Part shown: one piece after another, positions 7,834 to 17,057 of the stretch
Position numbering within the stretch: position 1 is the stretch's first letter
How the letters are laid out: every line of letters starts with the position of its first letter
Source: Marinomonas phaeophyticola
Lineage (GTDB): Bacteria; Pseudomonadota; Gammaproteobacteria; Pseudomonadales; Marinomonadaceae
Reading direction: 5' to 3'
DNA: 37,132 nucleotides
Assembly: GCF_026966905.1 (NCBI RefSeq)
Contig: NZ_JAPUBN010000003.1
Coordinates: 1-37,132, forward strand
Translations under genes and position numbers: made by a program
The notes under the pieces: generated by a model
Seen by the model: the letters and a program-made list of their open reading frames with translations, nothing else
Told to the model about the DNA's origin: nothing
Database searches by the model: none

Positions 7834-8706
7834 ATGACTACATCAAGTGTAACAACCGATAATATGTTTGCACCAGCTGATGCTCAGACGCGTCGTTCGG
7901 CAAAACCAGTGATTTGCTATGATGTGGATTGCTTACCGGAATACGATGCCGCCTTATATCAGAAGGCAAGAAATGGGATGCAAAAGATATCAGAAGTGAT
8001 CGTACCAGCTCGTGACGGAGCGACATTTAACGTACCTGCAGGACATTTTTTTCGAATTGTTAGTATCGAGGGTCCTCAAGTTGGCGACCTGAATTTATGG
8101 AATGCTCATGATTTATCAGAACGTTTTTTCAGCGGTAAAACTCGCCAGTTGCACGCGAGTCATGTAACGACGGGTGATCGCTTATGGAGTAATTTGCCGG
8201 GTCTTCGACCAATGGCGACCATTACTCATGATACGTTAGGTTGGTATGGTTGGGATGAAGACGGAGCAGGCGTACATGATGTGATTGGGACTCGATGTGA
8301 TCCTTATACCAATGCAATGCTAAAAGGGGTGGATTACAATAATTGCTGCCATTCTAATTTAACAAGAGCTTTGTCTGCATCAACGGATTTGCCAATTAGC
8401 CAAGCGGAACCTCATATCCATGACGTACTGAATGTTTTCATGTGTACAGGATTTACCAATGACACCAAGCAATATTTTATGAAAGCTAGCCCAGTTCGCC
8501 CAGGCGACTTTATTGAATTTTTTGCTGAAATTGATCTTTTAGGTGCCTTATCAGCTTGTCCTGGAGGCGATTGTGGCAGTAGTCACTCTGACGATAAAAC
8601 GCCCTGTTATCCATTACGTGTCGAGATTTATAAACCCGTTGATGGTGTCTTATCAGATTGGCAGTCTCCTCAAAAAAGTGGCTATTCAGGCAAACACGGA
8701 GTTTAA
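7834..8706 (+). CDS. DUF1989 (urea carboxylase-associated) family protein
   Basis: The 290-residue product matches the DUF1989 family: VPARDGATFNVPAGHFFRI near residue 60, GDLNLWNAHD, HDVIGTRCDPY, the CCHSNL cysteine pair, HDVLNVFMCTGFT and SPVRPGDFIEFFAEIDLLGALSACPGGDC. The conserved Cys and His residues suggest a metal or catalytic thiol site. The family includes the two subunits of carboxyguanidine deiminase, formerly called urea amidolyase-associated proteins. This is a single stand-alone member with no urea or guanidine carboxylase nearby, so its substrate is unknown. The ATG at 7834 is preferred over 7810 because GGAG sits seven bases upstream. It follows the terminator at 7561 and probably has its own promoter. 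A guanidinium-type exporter lies 7 kb away, too far to link them. Confidence 0.85.
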   Translation: MTTSSVTTDNMFAPADAQTRRSAKPVICYDVDCLPEYDAALYQKARNGMQKISEVIVPARDGATFNVPAGHFFRIVSIEGPQVGDLNLWNAHDLSERFFSGKTRQLHASHVTTGDRLWSNLPGLRPMATITHDTLGWYGWDEDGAGVHDVIGTRCDPYTNAMLKGVDYNNCCHSNLTRALSASTDLPISQAEPHIHDVLNVFMCTGFTNDTKQYFMKASPVRPGDFIEFFAEIDLLGALSACPGGDCGSSHSDDKTPCYPLRVEIYKPVDGVLSDWQSPQKSGYSGKHGV

Positions 8707-8723
8707 ATTCTTTTTCTTATAAT

Positions 8724-8749
8724 AAGCTTGATAAGCCTCTATTGAGCTT
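8724..8749 (+). terminator. Possible weak terminator after the DUF1989 gene
   Basis: AAGCTTGATA and TATTGAGCTT form a ten-pair stem, counting two G-U pairs, around loop AGCCTC. It is followed by a pyrimidine-rich but not T-only tract, so efficiency would be modest. Confidence 0.45.
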
Positions 8750-8874
8750 GTTCTCCCACCTCATTTTCTAATGGTAGAGAGATTGTTTGCCCTCTGATTC
8801 TCAAAATAAATAACCACGTCATTAAATTTCGTAATTGATGTCTGACGCTAAAAAAACAATGATGAATCATGAGT

Positions 8875-8887
8875 AAAAACAATAATT
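8875..8887 (+). promoter_or_regulatory. Weak candidate XylR half-site upstream of xylA
   Basis: AAAAACAATAATT matches in 11 of 13 positions a sequence (AAAAAAGATAATT) shared exactly by the xylF and xylB upstream regions. It lies only 24 bp before the xylA start, close for an activator site, and the sequence is AT-rich, so this is tentative. Confidence 0.2.
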
Positions 8888-8910
8888 AAAACTATTTCAG
8901 AGGTGCTGAT

Positions 8911-10230
8911 ATGAGTGAGTTTTTTGACAATGTCCCATTTGTAAAATTTGAGGGAGTAGATTCTACAAACCCGTTTGCCTTTAAACATTACGATGCTAAA
9001 AAAGTGTTGTTGGGTAAAACCATGGAAGAACACCTAAGAATGGCGGCTTGTTATTGGCATAATTTCTGTTGGCAAGGAAGTGATGTGTTTGGGGCGAATA
9101 CGTTTGAACGCCCTTGGTATAAAGCGGACTCCGAAATGGCCGCGGCAAAAATGAAAGCCGATGCCGCATTTGAGTTTTTTACAAAATTGGGTATTTCTTA
9201 TTACAGCTTCCATGATGTAGATGTGAGCCCAGAAGGTAAGTCGATAAAAGAATACATTAGTAACTTCTCGGCTATGGTCGATGTATTGCAAGAGAAGCAA
9301 GAAACGACCGGCATGAAACTGTTATGGGGAACCGCAAATGCGTTCTCAAATCCTAGATACATGTCTGGTGCAGCCTCAAATCCTAACCCTGAGATCTTTG
9401 CCTACGCTGCGACTCAAGTGTTCCATGCGATGAATGCCACTCATGCATTAAAAGGTCAGAACTATGTCTTGTGGGGTGGCCGAGAAGGATATGAGACCCT
9501 TTTGAATACGGATTTAAAACGTGAGCGTGCCCAGTTAGGTCGTTTTATGCAAATGGTGGTTGAGCATAAATATAAAATTGGTTTTACTGGTACTTTATTG
9601 ATTGAGCCAAAACCAGCAGAACCAACAAAACATCAGTACGATTACGATACAGCTACCGTTTATGGCTTTCTAAAGGAGTTTGGTCTTGAGAAAGAAATTA
9701 AGGTGAATATTGAAGCAAACCATGCCACTTTGGCGGGTCATAGTTTTCATCATGAAATTGCGACAGCCTGCTCTCTTGGTCTTTTAGGCTCTGTTGATGC
9801 GAATCAAGGTGACGCTCAATTGGGTTGGGATACAGATCAATATCCAACCAGTGTAGAAGAGTATACCCTAATCACTTATGAGATATTAAAAGCAGGCGGC
9901 TTCCAAAGTGGCGGCTATATGTTTGATACTAAGTTACGTCGTCAATCCACGAACTTAGAAGACTTATTCCATGGTCATATTGGTGCTATGGATACGTTAG
10001 CCTTGTCTTTAGAGCGAGCGGTGAAAATGATTGAAGGCGAGGCATTAAGTAAATACGTTGATCAGCGTTATGCTAAATGGAATGATGAGCTTGGGACAGG
10101 TATCTTAGCGGGTAAGCAATCATTAGCCAGCCTAGCGGCACATGTAACCGATAATGATTTGAACCCACAACCTGTATCTGGTCAGCAAGAAATGTTAGAA
10201 AATATCGTTAATGGTTATATCTATCGTTAA
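8911..10230 (+). CDS. xylA: Xylose isomerase
   Basis: This 439-residue protein has the length and start of proteobacterial XylA (family II, long N-terminus). The catalytic FHDVD motif places H101 and D104 exactly where E. coli XylA has them. [12 protein letters not shown] and the GSVDANQGD segment carry the metal-binding Glu, His and Asp residues. It converts D-xylose to D-xylulose in the cytosol using divalent metal. AGAGGTG precedes the ATG. The gene is monocistronic here, unlike the E. coli xylAB pair: the rightward terminator at 10259 follows at once, and xylB lies 1.5 kb away on the other strand. XylR is encoded convergently next door. Confidence 0.97.
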   Translation: MSEFFDNVPFVKFEGVDSTNPFAFKHYDAKKVLLGKTMEEHLRMAACYWHNFCWQGSDVFGANTFERPWYKADSEMAAAKMKADAAFEFFTKLGISYYSFHDVDVSPEGKSIKEYISNFSAMVDVLQEKQETTGMKLLWGTANAFSNPRYMSGAASNPNPEIFAYAATQVFHAMNATHALKGQNYVLWGGREGYETLLNTDLKRERAQLGRFMQMVVEHKYKIGFTGTLLIEPKPAEPTKHQYDYDTATVYGFLKEFGLEKEIKVNIEANHATLAGHSFHHEIATACSLGLLGSVDANQGDAQLGWDTDQYPTSVEEYTLITYEILKAGGFQSGGYMFDTKLRRQSTNLEDLFHGHIGAMDTLALSLERAVKMIEGEALSKYVDQRYAKWNDELGTGILAGKQSLASLAAHVTDNDLNPQPVSGQQEMLENIVNGYIYR

Positions 10231-10258
10231 TTGATTGTTACTGTTAAACAGCAATAGC

Positions 10259-10285
10259 AAAGGGCCTGTGATTGGCCCTTTTTTT
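10259..10285. terminator. Bidirectional terminator between xylA and xylR
   Basis: AAAGGGCC (10259-10266) pairs with GGCCCTTT around loop TGTGATT, followed by a run of T on the plus strand. The leading A residues also give a short U-tract for xylR transcription from the other side. Confidence 0.92.
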
Positions 10286-10332
10286 ATGGTAGAAATAACG
10301 CCTTTCTATCATTAATATTGAATTATAGAGTC

Positions 10333-11514
10333 TTAATTACCTGTATTTAGGCGAGAAGACACGCGATATTCTCCTGGTGTCATACCGATATTTTTTCGCA
10401 TAACGGTGTACATATATTGCACCGAAGGGTAACCACAAATACGTGAAATCTCATCAAATGCTAAGTCAGTAGAGGTTACCAATTCACAGGCTCGATAAAA
10501 CTTAGTCATGTGTAATTGTTCGTGCATTGAACAACCGACTTCATCAATAAAGCGTGTTTCTAAATTGGTTCTGGATATACCGACACTGTCGACAACCTGA
10601 GCGACCTTAATGCCTCGACAGGCGTTATGACGAATAAAGTGCATAGCTTGAATAACATACGGATCTCGTAATGCCCTGTAGTCAGTTGATTGCCTTTCTT
10701 CTATGCCTGTTGGGTCGACTATCATTAGCGAGTTTTCTACAGCATAGCCAGATAGCATTCTGTGTAAAATTTTAGCGGCTTCATAACCCATTTGTTTACA
10801 ACCTTGGGTAACGGAAGACAAGGCGGTACGATTTAGATAACGAGCCATGCTTTCATTATCAATGCCAATTACGGCCACTTCTTCCGGAACCAGAATGTTA
10901 AGATGGTCGCAAGCTTGTAATAAGTGACGGGCTCGAGAGTCCGTGACGGCAATAATACCAATCGGTTTTGGAAGGCTTTGAAGCCAGCTTTCTAGGTTTT
11001 GTTGGGCGGTGTCCCATAATTCGGCGGTAGTGCAAAGGCCTTGATTTACATGGGGGTGATAACCATCAGAGCTAACTTGTTCGATAAAAGCGTGCTCTCT
11101 TTCTTTAGACCAACGACTGTAAGATGTATCTGGCATGCCGTAAAACGCAAATTGCGGTAAACCTTTGCGCTTTAAATGTTCGTAGGCAAGTTTAACTAGT
11201 GCGGCGTTATCGGTTGCGACATAAGGTAGGCGAGGGTAGTCGTCTTTATGATGGTAGGAGCCACCAATCGCCACCATAGGGATGTCCGTTTCTTTTAATA
11301 TTTCTTCTACTTCTGGATTATCGAAATCGGCAATGATACCGTCACCTTTCCAGCTCTTAAGACTGTCTAGTCGATAGCGAAAATCGTCTTCAAAATAGAT
11401 GTCCCAATCACATTGGGCGGCTTGTAAATACTCTCCGATTCCTTCAACTATTTGTCTGTCGTAGACCTTGTTGGCATTAAAAACTAAGTTAAGTCGATAG
11501 CGTTTTTCAAACAT
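10333..11514 (-). CDS. xylR: Xylose operon activator (LacI-like sensor plus AraC HTH)
   Basis: The 393-residue product aligns along its whole length with E. coli XylR as remembered (392 residues). The N-terminal periplasmic-binding-like domain contains FNANKVYDRQIVEGIGEYLQA, ADFDN and AVTDSRARHLLQ. The C-terminal AraC-type DNA-binding region, from about residue 285, contains IRHNACRGIKVAQVVDSVG and ICGYPSVQYMYTVMRK. A start at 11514 (MFEKRYR) matches the E. coli start MFTKRHR; another in-frame ATG lies three codons upstream at 11523. It should bind D-xylose and activate xyl promoters. The gene is convergent with xylA and upstream of xylB on the same strand as xylB. Confidence 0.95.
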   Translation of the reverse strand: MFEKRYRLNLVFNANKVYDRQIVEGIGEYLQAAQCDWDIYFEDDFRYRLDSLKSWKGDGIIADFDNPEVEEILKETDIPMVAIGGSYHHKDDYPRLPYVATDNAALVKLAYEHLKRKGLPQFAFYGMPDTSYSRWSKEREHAFIEQVSSDGYHPHVNQGLCTTAELWDTAQQNLESWLQSLPKPIGIIAVTDSRARHLLQACDHLNILVPEEVAVIGIDNESMARYLNRTALSSVTQGCKQMGYEAAKILHRMLSGYAVENSLMIVDPTGIEERQSTDYRALRDPYVIQAMHFIRHNACRGIKVAQVVDSVGISRTNLETRFIDEVGCSMHEQLHMTKFYRACELVTSTDLAFDEISRICGYPSVQYMYTVMRKNIGMTPGEYRVSSRLNTGN

Positions 11515-11699
11515 ACGAATCATCTCGAAATTTTTATTTTTAGGAGTGTCTTTTAACTATCTTAACCTTGAAGAGGGTTGATGTGTTAGGGAATTGTCAT
11601 GTATGCATAAGTGGACAAGCGGGCCACGGCCGAAAAGAGGCGAAGTTAAATTGCTTAAATAACAATCACTTCTAGACCGTGTAACGCTTTGTTGTTTAA

Positions 11700-13151
11700 C
11701 TATTGGATACCTTTTACTCTTTGATAAAGTGATTGAAAGCGTTCTTTTTTAATAAGATATTCAGCGGTTTTCTGAGGGTTAGGATGATACATTTTTACTA
11801 ACTTAGGTTTACTGCAAATGTCTTTTAATGCAGAGGGGCCGTGAACACTTAGTGCCGCTAAACGAGCCGCCCCTAATGATGGACCTATCTCTCCACCCTC
11901 ACGATAAGCCATGGGCACATTGCACACATCGGCAAGGAGTTGCAGCCAGTAATGACTTCTTGCTCCTCCACCAATCACATCGATGGTATCACTGATTTTT
12001 TGAGCGGATCGAACCGCATCAAGTCCATCCAATAACGCAAAGCTAACACCCTCAAGTACAGAGGACACTAAATCGGCGGCGGTTGTATCGTGAGTCATTC
12101 CCCAAAAAACACCTTTTGCATTGGGATCATTATGAGGCGTTCTTTCTCCACTTAAATAAGGTAAAAAGATAACTTGACTATGACTGTTTTGATTGTTTTC
12201 TGCCGCAATTAATGCCGCTTCTACCGATTCAAATTGAGCCAGTTTTGTTACCCAATCTAAGCAGCTAGCCGCGCTGAGAATGACAGACATAGTATGCCAG
12301 GTATTTGGAATGGCATGACCGAAGCTGTGAAGTGCTTCTGCTGGATTCGCGGTAAAACCTTCGCTGACAGAGAAAATAACCCCAGAGGTACCTAAAGAAA
12401 GCATAGTTTGCTGTTCTTCAATGATGCCCATACCAATGGCTCCAGCGGCATTATCACCTCCCCCTGCCACAACAGGAACAATTGGCATACTCCAACGTTT
12501 AGCCACTGCTTTATCTAATTCTCCAGTGATGTCCGATCCTTCAAAGACGGTTGGCATGTGTTCAATACCTAGGCCCGTTGCCTGTAACATATGTTCACTC
12601 CAACCGCGTTGTTCCATGTCGAGCCATAAGGTACCGGAAGCATCGGAAACATCGGTCGCAAAGTCTCCCGTCATGCAAAAACGCAAATAATCTTTTGGTA
12701 ATAATACCTTCTTAATTTGGGCAAAAATGTCAGGTTCATTGTTTTTTACCCATAATAGTTTAGGCGCCGTAAAACCAGGCATCACCAGATTACCGGTAAT
12801 GGACTGTACTTCTGGGCAGAATTTTTGCAATAAATGGCACTCTTCAAACGAGCGACCATCATTCCAAAGAATGGCTGGTCTGAGGACTTGATTGTCTTGT
12901 CCAAGTAAGGTTGCACCATGCATCTGACCCGAAAGGCCTATGGCTTTAACATTTTCCAATGAATGCTCTTTTGATAAGGCTATCATGGCGTCATCCGTTG
13001 CTTGCCACCAACTTTCAGGGTCTTGTTCTGACCAAAGTGCTTGTGGACGTGAAACAGAAAGAGGGGAGGATTGACTTGCTTTAACATGACCATCTTCCGT
13101 TAATAAGATGACTTTTACGCCTGAAGTTCCAAGGTCTATACCTAAATACAT
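11700..13151 (-). CDS. xylB: Xylulokinase
   Basis: The 483-residue FGGY-family sugar kinase has the N-terminal phosphate motif YLGIDLGTSGVKV, the GLSGQMHGATLL substrate segment, the central VAGGGDNAAGAIG motif and the C-terminal ATP-binding IGGGARSHYWLQLLAD. Length and motifs fit E. coli XylB (484 residues). It phosphorylates D-xylulose to xylulose 5-phosphate, which feeds the pentose phosphate pathway. An in-frame start at 13187 is rejected: the ATG at 13151 begins the conserved first strand and follows AGGA. The gene lies 185 bp upstream of xylR on the same strand, and the two may be cotranscribed. Confidence 0.96.
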   Translation of the reverse strand: MYLGIDLGTSGVKVILLTEDGHVKASQSSPLSVSRPQALWSEQDPESWWQATDDAMIALSKEHSLENVKAIGLSGQMHGATLLGQDNQVLRPAILWNDGRSFEECHLLQKFCPEVQSITGNLVMPGFTAPKLLWVKNNEPDIFAQIKKVLLPKDYLRFCMTGDFATDVSDASGTLWLDMEQRGWSEHMLQATGLGIEHMPTVFEGSDITGELDKAVAKRWSMPIVPVVAGGGDNAAGAIGMGIIEEQQTMLSLGTSGVIFSVSEGFTANPAEALHSFGHAIPNTWHTMSVILSAASCLDWVTKLAQFESVEAALIAAENNQNSHSQVIFLPYLSGERTPHNDPNAKGVFWGMTHDTTAADLVSSVLEGVSFALLDGLDAVRSAQKISDTIDVIGGGARSHYWLQLLADVCNVPMAYREGGEIGPSLGAARLAALSVHGPSALKDICSKPKLVKMYHPNPQKTAEYLIKKERFQSLYQRVKGIQ

Positions 13152-13354
13152 AACGAATCCTATAAAATGATGGATAACATAACTCATAAAATCCAGTCTG
13201 CCTATTGGTCGTTATTAACAATAGACGTCTCACTGATTATTTTTATTTGAGAGAATAGCCTTTTAAGTGTAAACCGAGGTTTTTACACGAGGAATTATCT
13301 TTTTTCATTTGTTGGTAGCGTTTTTTATACATAATGCAGAGTTAACAAAGTGAT
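13152..13354. other. xylB upstream region with stem-loop
   Basis: No gene is seen here. Within it GTGTAAA (13267-13273) and TTTACAC (13282-13288) form a short stem-loop whose arms extend as ACC/GGT with a two-base offset. It could be a terminator for leftward transcripts arriving from the LacI-family gene, or part of the xylB leader. The xylB promoter should lie here. A sequence shared with the xylF leader sits at 13293-13305. Confidence 0.5.
13293..13305 (-). promoter_or_regulatory. Candidate XylR-related motif upstream of xylB
   Basis: On the minus strand this reads AAAAAAGATAATT followed by CCTCGTGT. The xylF leader has the same 13-mer followed by TTCCTCATCGTGT. The shared string is longer than the A-tract alone, which makes chance less likely. 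It lies about 140 bp before the xylB start. Assignment to XylR is inference. Confidence 0.3.
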
Positions 13355-13513
13355 ATGATTTCTACTCACCATAGATCAAGCCGTTGGGATTTCATTGCTG
13401 TGGTACAAACGCGTTCTCTAGCGGAGTTTAATAATGTGTTAAACGATGTAAGATCCATTGATGGAATAAAAAGTACGGAGTCTAATCTGTTGTTAGATAG
13501 TATGATTTTTTAA
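13355..13513 (+). pseudogene. Remnant of an Lrp/AsnC-family regulator (C-terminal domain only)
   Basis: A 52-codon frame runs from an ATG at 13355 to the TAA at 13511. From RWDFIAVVQT through SLAEFNNVLNDVRSIDGI to STESNLLLDS it matches the final strand-helix-strand of the RAM effector domain of Lrp/AsnC regulators, including the DGIKSTESNLLL end motif. No helix-turn-helix or first half of the domain is present upstream. It appears to be the tail of a deleted gene, between xylB and the LacI-family gene on the opposite strand. It is not part of the intact Lrp gene at 31728. Confidence 0.65.
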
Positions 13514-13624
13514 TTATTAGAGTGTACGTTGAATTTATAAAAAAGTACCCTGACAACTATTTTTGGAACTTTTATCATAGGTGGTTATTCAATATACAAA
13601 ATCAGAGTATGCCCAAAATAGTGA

Positions 13625-14653
13625 TTACAGGTCTACTTGCAGTCGTTGATCAATTGGTGGAGGACAGGAGCTTTCTCTGACGATAAGTTGTGTAGGAAGG
13701 GTCATTTCTGGGTTGGGTTTTTTACCTGATAGGATGTCCAATAGTAACTTCATAGAGGTTTCCCCAATCAGTTGTCTTGGTTGATGGATAGTGGTTAATT
13801 CAGGTACACAATATTCACTTAGAGCGAGATTATCAAAGCCGATAACAGAGAGCTCACTCGGAACGGCCACTTGCATTTCACGGGCGATTTTGAGTACGCC
13901 AATCGCTGCTTCATCGCTGTGACAAACAATGGCAGATGGTGGATTCTTGAGCGACAGTAATTGTCTGCCAAGATTGTACCCGGAAATAAAAGAGAGGTCG
14001 CTTTCAAGAATATAAGACTCTGTAATGGGGAGTTTCCATTTCTTCATGGTTTCTTTGTAACCATTCGTGCGAGCATTAAACACAGGGTTCTCTATTTTTC
14101 CAGTAATACAGGCAATTTTGTGATGCCCCATCATTATTAAGTACTCAACTCCTTTTTTAGCGCTGTAATTATTGTCTATGTGAACGGTTGGCACGGCAAT
14201 ATCGGAAAAGTATTCACCAGCAATCACAATCGGCAATTTTATTTCGCCTTGAGCATTAATGATCATAGATTCTGGGATATCAGAGGAGAGGGACAATACA
14301 CCATCAACCAGTTTGCTTTCAAACAATTCAAAGTAGCTGCCAATTCGAGAAGATTCATTTCCCGTGTCTCCAATGAGCAGTTTGTAACCATGCTTATGAG
14401 CTAACGCTTCAATACCGTGAACGACATCAGAGAAAAAAGTGCTGTCTATATTGGGTAGCACAACAACTATGGTTTTGGATTCACTCTTTCGCAAACTGCG
14501 GGCAAGACCATTCGGCGAATAACCAACATCTAATGCGGCTTTTTCGACTTTTTCACGAGTGCTTGGCGATACAATCTCTGGGTTAGCTAAGGCTCTTGAC
14601 ACGGTCGCTGTAGACACACCCGCAAGTCTTGCTACATCTTTAACCGTAGCCAT
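13625..14653 (-). CDS. LacI-family transcriptional repressor
   Basis: This 342-residue protein opens with the LacI helix-turn-helix (TVKDVARLAGVSTATVSRALANPE, residues 3-27, and hinge YSPNGLARSLR), followed by a sugar-binding periplasmic-type domain (VVVLPNIDSTFFSDVVHGIE to the end). The DNA-binding helix is of the common CytR/PurR-like class that binds palindromes with a central CG. It is encoded just downstream of, and in line with, the sugar ABC operon at 14894-20833, and is the likely repressor of that operon through the palindrome at 20878. A terminator at 14805-14836 separates it from the operon, so it probably has its own promoter. The inducer is unknown. Confidence 0.92.
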   Translation of the reverse strand: MATVKDVARLAGVSTATVSRALANPEIVSPSTREKVEKAALDVGYSPNGLARSLRKSESKTIVVVLPNIDSTFFSDVVHGIEALAHKHGYKLLIGDTGNESSRIGSYFELFESKLVDGVLSLSSDIPESMIINAQGEIKLPIVIAGEYFSDIAVPTVHIDNNYSAKKGVEYLIMMGHHKIACITGKIENPVFNARTNGYKETMKKWKLPITESYILESDLSFISGYNLGRQLLSLKNPPSAIVCHSDEAAIGVLKIAREMQVAVPSELSVIGFDNLALSEYCVPELTTIHQPRQLIGETSMKLLLDILSGKKPNPEMTLPTQLIVRESSCPPPIDQRLQVDL

Positions 14654-14804
14654 GGGAATCCAATATCAAAACAAGTGAATGACGGGTGGTATTCAAAAGG
14701 ACGACCTTACAAAATAGGGTTAGATCAAAAAAACGGCATATCTTAACAAAAAATCGATCACAAACACATTATCTATAGTCTATGTGGTGGTGGATTTAAG
14801 GGAT

Positions 14805-14836
14805 AAATCATTAGGGCCTAAACCCTAATGATTTTT
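14805..14836. terminator. Terminator-like hairpin downstream of the sugar ABC operon
   Basis: AAATCATTAGGG (14805-14816) pairs perfectly with CCCTAATGATTT (14823-14834) around a six-base loop. T5 follows on the plus strand; on the minus strand, which is the operon's direction, only a short T stretch follows. The position, 58 bp after the binding-protein stop, fits termination of the leftward operon. Confidence 0.7.
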
Positions 14837-14893
14837 CGGGTGACTTTCTTTTTAAGAGAATGCTCTTATTGTGAAAAATCACCGTTACTTATC

Positions 14894-15862
14894 TTAATAA
14901 GCCGCATCTTTAAAGTAGTAATCCGCGGCGTTTTCTTTGGTCACTAAATCAGCGCCTAAAATTAGACGAGAAGGAGAGTGGTATAAATGCCCCATTTTCT
15001 CATTTTTAACACCATGAACCGCAAGCGCAATACCAGAGGCAATCATGGATGGGCTGTAGGTAACAGTAGCACGAACTAATTTATGATCATGTTGGATCAG
15101 CTCGATAATATCTTTTGAACCTGCACCACCAAGAACGGTTTTAATATCAGTACGTCCCGCTTCTTCAATCGCTTTTAAAACACCTTTTAGCATGTCGTCA
15201 TCTTGACACCAAACAGCATCAATTTTAGGGTGTTTTTGTAAGAAGTTTTCCATGACGGATAACGCTTTTTGAGTAGACCAATCACCTGGTTGAGAATCTA
15301 AAATATTAATGTTTGGATAGGAAGCCATCACATCATTAAACGCGTCAACACGCTGTTTATTGATTGGAATTTGCAAACCTTCAATGACAACGACATTACC
15401 TTTACCAGACATTTCTTCCGCTAACCATTGTGCGCCAACTCGACCTAAGCCAGGGTTATCGCCAGCGATGAATACGTCCTGAGACGGTGTAGCAAGTTCA
15501 CGGTCAACAATAACCGTGTAAATATCTTCGTTATAGGCTTCTTCGATTACTTTTTGCAAAGTGGCTGGGTTATGAGGCAAAATAACCAACGCATCGATAC
15601 CTTTAATCATTAAATCTTCCACATCTCCAACTTGTTTAGAACCTGAGCTGGCCGCAACAACGTAGAATTCGATGTCTTTTTCTTGTTCCTTAAGTTCTTT
15701 GACGGCTTTATTAGCCCACCATAAGAGACCGGCGGTCCAGCCATGATCGGCTGAAGGAACACTGACACCCACTTTATAGGTTGCCGCATAACTGCTACTA
15801 ATGAAGGCAAACAGCATAGTGAATACTGTAAATACTCTCATGATCTTATTCTTATTTTTCAT
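14894..15862 (-). CDS. Sugar ABC transporter, periplasmic binding protein (RbsB type)
   Basis: This 322-residue protein has a signal peptide (basic MKNKNKIMR, hydrophobic core, SSSYA cleavage motif near residue 26) and then a type I periplasmic binding fold: YKVGVSVPSADHGWTAG, GIDALVILPHNPATL, TVIVDRE, AGDNPGLGRVGAQWLAEEM, VVVIEG and AVWCQDDDMLKG. It is a pentose/hexose-type binding protein; the ligand cannot be read from the sequence. CGGAGAG precedes the ATG. It is the last gene of the leftward operon, 163 bp after the permease gene. The binding-protein gene is usually first in such operons, so this order is less common. Confidence 0.93.
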   Translation of the reverse strand: MKNKNKIMRVFTVFTMLFAFISSSYAATYKVGVSVPSADHGWTAGLLWWANKAVKELKEQEKDIEFYVVAASSGSKQVGDVEDLMIKGIDALVILPHNPATLQKVIEEAYNEDIYTVIVDRELATPSQDVFIAGDNPGLGRVGAQWLAEEMSGKGNVVVIEGLQIPINKQRVDAFNDVMASYPNINILDSQPGDWSTQKALSVMENFLQKHPKIDAVWCQDDDMLKGVLKAIEEAGRTDIKTVLGGAGSKDIIELIQHDHKLVRATVTYSPSMIASGIALAVHGVKNEKMGHLYHSPSRLILGADLVTKENAADYYFKDAAY

Positions 15863-16025
15863 GCAAACTCTCCGTTAACGCTATGATTGGATAGTATTAA
15901 TAATGAGTAAAACCAGCGTTCTACTCGCTTTCTTGCCTTTCTTTTATGTATTACATTTAAAGAAAAACGAAGTCGTTGATTGTTAGATTTTGCTTATCGA
16001 GCCGATCATTGATTACCGTCGGTGA

Positions 16026-17000
16026 TTAGCGGTCACCTTTAAATTGCACCAGTACGGCGGTTAGTATGACCATTCCTTTTACCATGCCTTGTAAATAAGG
16101 TGAGATGCCCATTAAATTAAGCATGTTGTTAATAATGCCCAGAATAATGGCACCAATTACGGTTCCCCAAATGGTCCCTTTACCTCCTGAAAGAGCCGTA
16201 CCTCCTATTACTACGGCCGCGATGGCGTCCAATTCATAGAATAACCCCGCATCTCCAGGACTAACGGAATTGAGTCGTGATGCAAGTAACACCGCTGAAA
16301 TACCAACGGATAAACCTGCGATTAAGAAAGTAAGGAAATATACCCAGCGAACTTTAATTGCAGAGTAAGAGGCCACTTTTGAGTTGGAACCAACAGCACA
16401 AACATGACGGCCAAAAGCGCTGTGTTTTAATAGAATGTGATAAGCGATGGCCAGTAAAATGAAAATCCAAACAGGGTAGGGAATCGCCCATAAATAGCCA
16501 CCACCTATGTCAGAAAAATGTTGGTTTTCCGAAACCATTTCACCGGCATCACTTATGTACAGTGTCATTGAGCGGAAAATAGACATTGTAGCTAACGTTG
16601 CGATAAAGGAGGCAACCTTTCCTCGGGTGATGATTAACCCATTAATGGCTCCGAACAAACCGCCTAATGCAATAGCTGATGAAACGGCCATAGCGACGGC
16701 CCACCAACCATCACCAACGCCATTAATGATCATAATGGATAACACACCTACCAAGGCGACCATTGAACCTACTGATAAATCAATGCCGCCGGCAATTATT
16801 ACAAAAGTCATTCCAAGGGCAATAATGCCGGTATAGGACACTTGTCTTAAAACGTTAGTAATGTTTCTAGGCATTAAAAAATGCTCACTCGCAATCGAAG
16901 AAAAGACGATTAGCAATACTAATGCGATAAAAGGCGCATAAGTGGCAATATCAAGTCGTTTCATGCGGGTTATCATGGGCGACAACTGGGACATGATCAT
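16026..17000 (-). CDS. Sugar ABC transporter permease (RbsC type)
   Basis: The 324-residue integral membrane protein has about eight to ten hydrophobic helices. It carries the BPD_transp_2 family hallmarks: [21 protein letters not shown] early on, a helix with GAINGLIITRGKVASFIATLATM, AFGRHVCAVGSN, and ELDAIAAVVIGGTALSGGKGT near the C-terminus, the loop that contacts the ATPase. Two ATG codons lie close together; 17000 is chosen because GAGG sits seven bases upstream. It lies 57 bp after the ATPase gene and forms the inner-membrane channel of the same importer. Confidence 0.94.
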   Translation of the reverse strand: MIMSQLSPMITRMKRLDIATYAPFIALVLLIVFSSIASEHFLMPRNITNVLRQVSYTGIIALGMTFVIIAGGIDLSVGSMVALVGVLSIMIINGVGDGWWAVAMAVSSAIALGGLFGAINGLIITRGKVASFIATLATMSIFRSMTLYISDAGEMVSENQHFSDIGGGYLWAIPYPVWIFILLAIAYHILLKHSAFGRHVCAVGSNSKVASYSAIKVRWVYFLTFLIAGLSVGISAVLLASRLNSVSPGDAGLFYELDAIAAVVIGGTALSGGKGTIWGTVIGAIILGIINNMLNLMGISPYLQGMVKGMVILTAVLVQFKGDR

Positions 17001-17057
17001 AATGGAACCTCGTTTGTTCTTACTTATTTTTATGTGATGTAACGTAAATAGATTTAG

